A DNA stretch of 64,000 nt from Antedon bifida (lineage: Eukaryota > Echinodermata > Crinoidea > Comatulida > Antedonidae): positions 17,918,001 to 17,982,000 of the forward strand of contig OY727097.1 in NCBI GenBank assembly GCA_963402885.1. Direction: 5' to 3'. The translations under genes and the position numbers were made by a program. The notes below the pieces were generated by a model. That model was not told the origin of the DNA, did not search any database, and worked only from the letters and a program-made list of their open reading frames with translations. Numbering within the stretch: position 1 is the stretch's first letter; the number at the start of each line of letters is the position of its first letter. Below, in pieces: positions 25,001-64,000 of this stretch.

Positions 25001-27863
25001 TTGTTTTTATTTGGTGTGTCATACCATAGTCTAATTATCTGTCCATACCATTTTAATCTTCTTTGTTAAATTCCTTTACTACTTCTTCTTGTTTTGTTAT
25101 TCTGTATATTTTAGCATTACTCGCTCTATCTATCTCACTAAATCTGTACATTTTGCTTGTGCTTATGTGTTGACCCCTGACCTGAAGTTTATGTATAGTG
25201 AATTTGATTGATATGTGATAACGAGTTATGGAGATATGATTGATAGTGTGATTTCACAAAATGGCGCATAAATTACGTCACGGATGACTGATCGCACTGC
25301 AAACATGTATTAGGAATAAAACAATTATTTAGATATTGTGAAATATTGGTATTCATTGAAATTTAAAATCACAATAATAATAACACAAAATTTGTACAGA
25401 AAGAAGAATAATAATATAGATTATAGGTGACACCTAAAAAACAATTTAAAAATGAATACATCACAGTGGTAAATGTATTTGTATTTTTACTGACCTGGTT
25501 AGCCAAGCCCTAAAGAATTTACATTGCAAACGGATACATTTACATGGAATTATTGTTCCTGAAAAACAAACAACGGATACTTGAACAGGATGTAGTAGTA
25601 GGTCTACAATAAATAAACCGTACAGGAACACATTTTGGTTTGGTCAACTTCTAAAAAACTAAAATATCTTTTACAGACGAACGTGGCCTAGATATTGCAG
25701 TATAATTGAAATAATATTTACAATGGGTGAAAATAAAAACAATATCGACACTAAAACGTCTTAATCTTAGTGGAGTTGTGGCTTGGTGGTTATGATGCTT
25801 GGCTACCACTCCAAGGATCCTGGGTTCAAGTCCCGTCACATGTCAGGATTTTTCTAAGGACAATATTACAACTCCACTCCCAAAGACTTGTAATAAGACT
25901 TTGTTTATGTAGAGCATCTTGTATATGTTTGTCTTGTGAACCTCTGAGGGTCCCTAATGATCAGCAATTGTTGGAGGGATCACCCTCATTAAATATGGTG
26001 AAAAAAAAATCTAGGTTAACACACATGTGTACTGTCGCACAAAATCGTAGAACTTTGTAACAAAACTGTCACACGTTGTAATAGCTGTTGACGCACTTTC
26101 TAATACTTTGTAATACCTACTTTTTGCACTCTGTAATAACGAAAGCTGTCACACTTTGTACTAACTAATGTCGCACTTTGTAATAACCTGTTTAAATTGA
26201 TTATTTCATAAACTTTATGCAATGTTATTACGCGTTTCACTAATATGTTTGCGACTCCGCTAAATCATCTATATTATGTGCACGTGAATGACGACATGAG
26301 GTCAATGTTAGCGTATTTATAATATTGCTCATTCGTTCTTTCGGTGTTTGCGTCAAGGTCATTTAATAAGTACTTAAAATTACATTTTGTAAACTCGGTA
26401 ACTTAATTTACCATGACATTCATGCACGAGCGTAAAAATAGAATATCTTGCATGAACAAAGCCGACCCTTATATACACAGTAAATTCAGATAACCGCGTG
26501 TTTAAAATGTTAATTTAAAGTACGTAATAACGTTGCAGTAATAATTATTCATTTATAACATTTATTGAATAAGCAATTTAAACAGGTTATTACAAAGTGC
26601 AACAGCAGTTAGTACGAAGTGCGGCAGGTCGATTATTACAAAGTGTCACAGCAGTTATTAAACTGCGACATGTTATTACAAAGTGCGACAGGTTATTACA
26701 AAGTGCGAGTACACCGTACTCATAAATCATAATAACCATCTGCCAAACATCCATGCAGAAAGCCCATATGAGCCATGTTCTGTGTGGACAATTTTATATG
26801 GGCATCACATTGGGGCCAAGTAGAAAGCAATTCATGTGGGATTTATCAATCAAACATGCCCATATAAAACGTACTAATGCCCAAGGGTTTATTCAACTAC
26901 AATCGCATTAAGTTGATTGAGGTTAGCAGTAGAAGGCCTTTAAGCCCAAAATAATTAGGTCATGTATAAATCGCATGTACTTCAATACACAAAATAAAGC
27001 AATCGCAACTTACGTGATATACCGATATCATCGGCTTTCTGAAAAAAGTATCGGAAGTCTAGGTCAACCGTAGAGAAAAAGAAAATTACTTCGACTGATG
27101 AATCGTTCAATTGATTGAGAAACAAATCCATTTCATCTTTCCCACCGGTGACCTGTAGATATGTTTCAAATGCGACGCATATATTCCTTTCTTTTAATTT
27201 ATTTATAAACATTCGCAAGCCGTCTCGTCCATATGCATCATCAGTTCCAACTGCACCAACCCATTCCCATTCAAAATAGTTGGCTATCTCCGCCAAAAGC
27301 AGTGATTGGGATTGATCACCAGGTACTGTTCTGAACAGTGTTCTATAAATATTGCTGTCTGTCAGCCTTTCACTGGTAGCCCACGTTGCGACGGTGGCGA
27401 TGGCATGGTGTGCAACAATTGGTCCAATTGTAATCATACTACTAGACAATGCTCCAGATACAATTGCCTTAACATTTGCATTGCCTATCAAGTTTAGAGT
27501 TGCAGATGCCGCCGACACGGGAGAATTGCAAAATTCCTCTTCAACATAGCCGAGTTCGAATCCGAGGTCGATGTACTTTTTTTCCCTGATCTCCATCACT
27601 GCAAACCTAGCGGCGGCAGCGGCCATGAAATAAGGGGGATGGAAGTCCACACATTTTTCCACGGGTGGACCTGAAGTCCATGACGTACTGAACACTTCAG
27701 ATCTTTCATGAAGAGGAAATATTCCTCCAATCGAGATATTGCCTTCAATAGTCATGCCGCCAACATTGCTGCTGCATATTGCTCCATTTACTGATATATT
27801 ATACAGATGTACAATTATAAGCAATTGAAAAGATGCAACCATTGCAAAAATAAATGTTGCCAT
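8108..27863 (-). CDS. family C G-protein-coupled receptor (CaSR/V2R/mGluR-like), complete
   Basis: Cell-surface receptor of the glutamate/calcium-sensing family; the ligand is unknown. Exons 27,014-27,863, 16,752-17,398, 15,558-15,681 and 8,108-9,090 have GT donors and AG acceptors and sum to 2,604 nt, exactly 868 codons with stop. In order: signal peptide (about 1-28, starting MATFIFAM), Venus-flytrap ligand domain (about 40-495; GGIFPLHE, RTVPGDQSQ, DDAYGRDG, WIASDGW), NCD3G cysteine-rich domain (about 500-562; CKPGTRR, TCCFKC, CEVCG), seven helices (about 569-815; FYRHRETPVVKASSL, NLPKNFQEARF) and a 50-residue basic/polar tail. The start ATG has G at -3 and G at +4. The familiar PKCY after helix 7 is SKCY here. 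Echinoderms have many such receptors, so it may be a chemosensory paralogue rather than a true CaSR orthologue. Introns 1 and 3 are 9.6 and 6.5 kb. Confidence 0.93.
9130..10600. other. intron 3 of the GPCR gene: no gene seen
   Basis: AT-rich intron. It holds a decayed copy of the hairpin end (aaaagtgg...ctacaaaag near 9,565-9,592) and stretches related to each other in inverse orientation near 9,740 and 10,300 (AAATCAAC words). The small ORF at 9,810-10,007 has no recognisable domain. Confidence 0.6.
10620..12660. repeat. composite inverted-repeat element, copy 2
   Basis: It is related to 963-2,450. The block 10,640-10,925 recurs in direct orientation at 12,278-12,605 and flanks a middle block (11,565-11,880) that matches 2,040-2,390 inverted. 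Shared landmarks include TTTAGTGGTAT, TTCGTTA, GGAAGTAAT and GGGCACGACCTAG. No transposase ORF is seen. Small ORFs at 12,366-12,648 are by-products of the repeat, since similar ones occur at 1,302-1,677. Confidence 0.7.
12680..13160 (-). mobile_element. LINE reverse-transcriptase fragment (decayed)
   Basis: On the minus strand: HRPISVTPTFAKEYL, SSSTHYLVHKLLSRLES, then a frameshift into a version of DFSKAFDVL, then VPKGTKDRLA and NGLMNHVPDRWKFVDNLT near 12,720. These match RT motifs in the right order (PISLTP, VDFSKAFD, GVPQGTK, FVDDLT), with about three frame breaks. The clade is uncertain. Confidence 0.7.
13258..13440 (-). mobile_element. LINE 3' UTR and simple-repeat tail
   Basis: On the minus strand the block runs through GGGCTATCCTGG and AATAAATTC and ends in repeated TCAAA words at 13,258-13,275. 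LINE 3' ends with short tandem tails look like this. No coding part is attached. Confidence 0.45.
13441..15550. other. intron 3 of the GPCR gene, remainder: nothing recognised
   Basis: AT-rich non-coding sequence. The ORFs at 14,580-14,785 and 15,171-15,392 have no domain, no splice context and low-complexity composition. Confidence 0.6.
15558..15681 (-). CDS. GPCR exon 3: nine-cysteine (NCD3G) domain
   Basis: 124 nt, too short to show as a long ORF. It encodes KPLAICNANCKPGTRRHY and then TCCFKCIEC, the cysteine pattern that couples the ligand domain to the membrane domain. The acceptor is CTTTCAG and the donor GTGAGT is at 15,552-15,557. The phase fits exons 2 and 4. Confidence 0.92.
16752..17398 (-). 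CDS. GPCR exon 2: second part of ligand domain
   Basis: Residues 284-499. The acceptor is TTCACAG before 17,398 and the donor GTAAGT is at 16,746-16,751, phase 0. It starts with RLWIASDGWADRAGQF and ends in IYWGTST, the usual junction to the cysteine-rich domain. An in-frame ATG at 17,324 is internal and not a gene start. Confidence 0.92.
17510..17720 (+). repeat. dispersed repeat (GGATTTTTGGTT family), copy 1
   Basis: Shares CAATGGATTTTTGGTT, a following T-rich tract and AATGGAAGTGA-ATAACTT with 54,873-55,140, 32,965-33,130 and (inverted) 62,325-62,470. It lies just upstream of GPCR exon 2 in intron 1. The family is unidentified and non-coding. Confidence 0.6.
19080..19570 (+). mobile_element. 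RTE/jockey-like LINE fragment (decayed)
   Basis: Plus-strand broken frames give FCYFGSMFSNNYKIDC and then FGRVTRRLWPLPFQ and VYQAAVA, resembling the conserved FKYLGS..., AFGRL...VW and VYxAVVL blocks after the RT domain of these LINEs. Several frame breaks; it lies in GPCR intron 1. Confidence 0.5.
19990..20600 (-). mobile_element. L2/CR1-like LINE RT fragment (decayed)
   Basis: On the minus strand: SPQGCCLS near 20,420, then NKLNWGEHCKGL, then RLNHFHVDPTIMKLFYSSV and VESAILFCSIVWF near 20,060-20,150. This is the typical order (xPQGCVLSP; xxLRKLxxFxVxxxIxxxFYxSxxES) seen in L2/CR1-like elements. Several stops and frame shifts; dead copy in GPCR intron 1. Confidence 0.65.
20600..24880. other. 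GPCR intron 1, repeat-poor part: no gene seen
   Basis: AT-rich sequence without a usable ORF. A trinucleotide (ATT)n tract lies at 22,045-22,080. The minus strand between about 23,100 and 24,000 has coding-like patches broken by many stops; the family was not recognised. Confidence 0.6.
24880..25140 (-). mobile_element. LINE C-terminal remnant
   Basis: On the minus strand near 25,050 one frame reads RRLKWYGQIIRLWY, resembling the RRLRWxGHVxRM hallmark downstream of RT in RTE/jockey-type LINEs. It is short and broken, and is identified by this motif only. Confidence 0.4.
25172..25435 (+). repeat. hairpin-ended repeat, copy 1
   Basis: Homologous to 39,833-40,088 and 41,622-41,945: shares GACCTGAAGTTTA, GGAGATATGATTGATA, AAAATGGCG and GTACAGAAA. 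This copy ends in a shortened palindrome (AGGTGACACCT near 25,426), where the others carry a longer one. Confidence 0.7.
25767..26010 (+). mobile_element. tRNA-derived SINE
   Basis: The head has a pol III A-box-like TGGCTTGGTGGTTA and a B box GGGTTCAAGTCCC at about 25,831-25,843, with a possible anticodon stem (CTTGG/CCAAG). An unrelated body follows, then an A-run at about 26,001-26,009. The long body and tail argue for a SINE, not a working tRNA gene. It abuts the foldback element that starts near 26,027. Confidence 0.75.
26027..26714. mobile_element. foldback element with phrase-array ends (TCGCACTTTGTAATAAC family)
   Basis: The left end (26,031-26,195) has about seven irregular copies of a phrase near GTCGCACTTTGTAATAAC. 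The right end (26,590-26,710) has about six inverse copies. Termini are GTGTACTgTCGCAC and, inverted, GTGTACTCGCACTTTG. Inner arms are also inverted (AATAACCTGTTTAAATTG at 26,189-26,206 against CAATTTAAACAGGTTATT near 26,575). No ORF. It has the same architecture as 6,819-7,780 with a different phrase. Confidence 0.85.
27014..27863 (-). CDS. GPCR exon 1: signal peptide and first lobe of ligand domain
   Basis: Residues 1-283 plus one base. The donor is GTAAGT at 27,008-27,013, phase 1. It contains the hydrophobic leader, the CVDFHPPYF segment and lobe-1/lobe-2 motifs up to DDIGIS. Joined to exon 2 the protein reads ISPRLWIASDGW, the usual sequence at this point of the family. Confidence 0.93.
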
Positions 27864-28306
27864 TACCCGTCCGCTATAAACAACAGAGAGATTGGAGTGT
27901 AGTGTTCACAGGCGAAACGATTCGATATGGTGTAGCCTATACAATATGTTCAGACTAGTGATTTCATATCACATTCATTGAAGCCCATCATAGTAAAATG
28001 CTTGTGTTTAATTGGTTGTATAAAAGGATCATAAGGAAGTCTAGCAAACGATGTCGTTCCAATTGGTTGATTATGATTACATATTTCCATGCGTCGCTAT
28101 AAATACACGTCAGAGAAATTAATACTGTACAATAAATACCAGACTAAGACGATTGAGTGTTTTGAGAGGCGTGTGAGCACAACACACTGCATCCAGGGCA
28201 AATCGATTCTTTTCTTCGCGAAGATAACAATAATTTCTAGTGTTCAGATCAGAGTGATCATGTTTTTAGAGTGTCGTGGTACTTGTCTACCTTCCCCCCT
28301 CTCCCG

Positions 28307-28323
28307 CCCCCCCCCCCCCCCCC
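28307..28323 (+). repeat. 17-base C homopolymer
   Basis: An uninterrupted C run inside a pyrimidine-rich stretch (28,289-28,330), about 440 bp upstream of the GPCR start codon. Nothing coding is here. Confidence 0.9.
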
Positions 28324-29313
28324 ATTTTTTAGTGGAGGATTGTCCCCCACACTTTTCAACAGCAAAATCATTAAATTGTTGAAACGAAATAGAAAGTAAG
28401 ACTTCTATGACACGCATGACATATCGTATGTACTTTCAACCCAAATAATTGTATTCTTCCGGGCGGAATTTTTATGTGCTCAGAAATCGATTGAAACGAC
28501 CTATAAGTTACTCAAAGAAAAACCACCACATCATATGTCTCCGATGAACATAGATCAAATTGGTTTATGTTTTCTGAGCCAGCTATTTGTCTAAATTGTA
28601 CGTTGAGCTTGTGAAACTGGAATCAGTTAAATTATAAATAATTATGCTCATGCATTATTCATGCAAAAAATTACGATAAAAATTACTATTGATATATTTA
28701 ATGTTACAATTATACAGTAGGTCATTGTATTATTTCAACATTGTACCAAATATTATACATTATAAATGCGTGAGGCGGCTTTAAGAAATGCCGAATTGCG
28801 CGAGACTTAGGCATTGCACCATTCATCAGTATACTGTAGATACGGTACTAATTATAGAGAGGCATTTACGTCTACACATATTTGACGAAGCGTCATGTGT
28901 AGCACGACAACCAGCGGGTAAACCAACATAAATTAAAAGTTGATTTAATTAACCGTGTTTAAACTGCCCCCCCACTATCACACCCATCATTAATCTAGTT
29001 CCGCTATCATCAATGTTCCTATTGAAGACATAGATTGAAAGATTAGGCCTAATGGAGGTATTTGATACCTTCATGAATGTAGTCTTTACGGTACTCCATG
29101 GGCCTATTGAGTAACAATACGTAAAGCATAGCATAAACCATTTACATGCACATAAATATCAACTGCTAATTTTTATATATTGCAATTATGTTCTATTAAT
29201 GTTGATAATATAATTCATATTACTAAACGAGGCTTGATTTTGAGATAATTAGGGGTTGTGAAGGTCATCAATTGATACACGATCATACATTTCTATTCCT
29301 TTGACATTAGTCT

Positions 29314-29367
29314 ATCTCGAAAAGAAGCCCAATGGGCTTGATTTCGAGATGGGCTTCTTTTCGAGAT
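29314..29367. repeat. short perfect hairpin, 18-bp arms
   Basis: Positions 314-331 and 350-367 (plus 29,000) are exact reverse complements (ATCTCGAAAAGAAGCCCA on the left). The 18-base spacer carries a degenerate copy of the right arm (TGGGCTTGATTTCGAGA), so the unit looks like a right-arm duplication. It lies in the intergenic interval between the two genes. Confidence 0.85.
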
Positions 29368-30162
29368 TACTTTTGCAAACCACAGCTATTTGAATGTGAA
29401 TGTCCAGTATAGGCTTACATGATATCAATATTTATTTCAGTACCTATTACACACAAGTAACTCTGTATTATAACTTATGAATTGTTCTACAAAAAAATAT
29501 AAACAAATTAAAATAAATTTAACACACTAAAAAGTGAAAAAAAGCATATATAAAAGCATTGCTGTCGTGTGAACACATTCATATTATTTCAATGTGAACA
29601 CACTATTACAATGTGAACAAATGTTACTTAATTGGATACCTTGTAATAATACTTAACTTCTCCATAAAGACATAAGTGGTCAATAGTGGATACAAACCTT
29701 TTCTTCTCAACAACACATTTTGGAATTACTTATACATAATCTCAGAATTAATCTGTTTGGTACTATGAGAGAATAAAATTGGGGAAGTAATAACAGTAGT
29801 GATATATTTTCATTATTTTCTAGTCAATTTTTATGTATGAATGCAATCGTTGTGTGCTTTGACTGACACACTTTCTACTAGGCCTACTAGTGCCCTAATT
29901 GTAATTTTCTTGTAGAAAATCTACTTCAATAAAAGCGTCAGGTTAATCATCTAAAAACGCATACTGAAACCAGATTTAAGATTGAACAATAATGTTTTCA
30001 TCTTGTTGAACAGAAATGGTCTACCTTAACTTGCCATGTTGTATATTCTACATAATTTGTTGGGGAGCCAGAAAGGGTTTACCTGCACACTATATTCACA
30101 TGGTTTTTGCTTCCTTGGTATACTCAGTAAATTTTTCACTGTTGGTCGACACAAAATTGGGA

Positions 30163-30726
30163 TGCTTGCTCAATACAGCAGTCAAAAAGGCAACATGGTC
30201 AAAATTAGGACCTTGGCCATATGAATTATCTCAACATTTTGGTGTATATGTTTATAATTGCAATAATGCAATAAAAAATGCCAATAGATACTTTATTTTG
30301 ACCTTTGACATTTTTGCATACAGCACATTTTAAAAATGTTGTTGACCGAATACGGTAGTGTTTGGTATCAAAATACCTGTATTTACACTAATGAAACATT
30401 TTTGACTGGAAACTCTATTTTGACCACTGGTCATAAAAATGGCCATATACATATATTAGCATCAACTGGTCAGAAAGTGAATGTTTCTGACCAGTCTGAA
30501 TGTTTGTTTGTGAACGACGAAATGACGGCATTTTTACTTAACCATTATTTATTATAATGACTAACGTCACAGTTAAAACTCTCACCAAGGTCATTATCAA
30601 TACTAGTAAATATGATTACAATTTTAAAGATCTCAGGTAAATGATTATTCCAAGTAATTACTAAGGTACAAAGGTCCTAATTTTGACAATGTTGCCCTTT
30701 TGACTAGACTGTTGTACTGAACAAGC
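30163..30726. repeat. inverted-repeat element in the 3' flank of ATG16
   Basis: About 53 bp at 30,163-30,214 recur inverted at 30,671-30,726. Both contain the word TCAAAATTAGGACCTT, and the right copy has a 5-base insertion. The interior is unrelated AT-rich sequence; ORFs at 30,016-30,557 have no recognised domain. It starts about 240 bp beyond the ATG16 stop codon and may lie in its 3' UTR. Confidence 0.7.
30548..30553 (-). terminator. possible polyadenylation signal of ATG16
   Basis: The first AATAAA on the minus strand after the stop codon, about 415 bp downstream. A variant TATAAA lies nearer (about 30,875). Use is unproven. Confidence 0.3.
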
Positions 30727-30966
30727 ACAAGCAAATTGTGTATTGTATATAAGGAGCCAAAAACAACAGATGTAAATATAGTTTGTTATAAGTACATATC
30801 CAATCTTAATCCATAGTTTAACTACCTAAATGAAATGTAACCTAATTTTTTTACAGGTTAATTTGGCTCTTTTTTTTATAATAGATATAACAGGTTTGTT
30901 GTAAATAATAATAATTTGCTATATATCCATCTTATATTTTACAAATAAAAACATCAAATTGAGTTT

Positions 30967-63662
<32,696 letters not shown>

Positions 63663-64000
63663 CTATACAAATTTAAAATGTACAGTAAGAAAATATAGGC
63701 AATGTGGATACAGAATTAGTTAACAAAAGCATCAATGTTACAATTTAAAAATAGCTTTTTCTGAGACAACAATTGAAAGAGATTGGAATCGAATATGGTT
63801 TCCATTTGTGTTTCAAATTCCACCAAGTTGTATTTAGTATTATGCAAAGAGGAGCCCCACTAGGTACATAGATTGGTATTTAATTTAATTATATTTATGT
63901 CTGAATTTAATTTTGCGTATTGTTAAACTTCATTAGCATTAACAATTTGCCTTGGTGTGTTGATGCATGTCATATCAGACACATGATTTGTGCTGTCTTA

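Noticed and set aside
25767-25843. Functional tRNA gene
   Set aside because: A and B boxes are present but the acceptor stem is poor, and an unrelated body and A-run follow, as in a SINE.
30016-30557. Plus-strand ORFs of 105 and 73 codons
   Set aside because: They lie in and around an inverted repeat; no domain, no start or splice context, and composition like the surrounding spacer.

Overview
The window is nuclear DNA of an animal: AT-rich, with interrupted genes, GT-AG introns, tRNA-derived SINEs, many decayed LINEs and foldback DNA elements. It looks like an invertebrate deuterostome, most likely an echinoderm. The pointers are a Gmr1-type LTR element (integrase before reverse transcriptase, a group described from deuterostomes), foldback elements built like the sea urchin TU family, echinoderm-style SINE bodies, and about twenty copies of the octamer TAGGCCTA. 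The species cannot be named from the sequence.

Two host genes can be read, both on the minus strand. (1) A complete family-C GPCR at 8,108-27,863 has four exons (27,014-27,863; 16,752-17,398; 15,558-15,681; 8,108-9,090). They join in frame into 867 residues: signal peptide, Venus-flytrap ligand domain, nine-cysteine-type domain, seven membrane helices and a short tail. (2) An ATG16 (ATG16L1-like) autophagy gene occupies 30,967-63,662 and runs off the right edge. Thirteen exons from 44,880 down to the stop at 30,967-30,969 join in frame into a coiled coil plus seven WD40 blades. One more exon at 63,597-63,662 lies across an 18.7 kb interval and does not join in phase, so at least one exon between them was not found.

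Layout. 1-7.8 kb: palindromes, LINE pieces and a foldback element. 8.1-27.9 kb: the GPCR, whose long introns hold repeats and LINE fragments. 28-31 kb: intergenic DNA. 31-64 kb: ATG16, whose introns hold a Penelope-like fragment with a hammerhead-like motif, minisatellites, a MITE, phrase-array foldback DNA, repeated units in both orientations around one exon, several CR1/L2-like LINE fragments, a broken Gmr1-like LTR element, a 5'-truncated RTE-like LINE with a clean 14-bp target-site duplication, and further inverted-repeat elements.

The two genes have unrelated jobs (cell-surface sensing and LC3/ATG8 lipidation), and nothing suggests they work together. The most unusual feature is the number of inverted-repeat elements whose ends are arrays of a short irregular phrase: four different families in 64 kb. 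Splice sites were called by eye from consensus, phase and protein similarity; no search was run.
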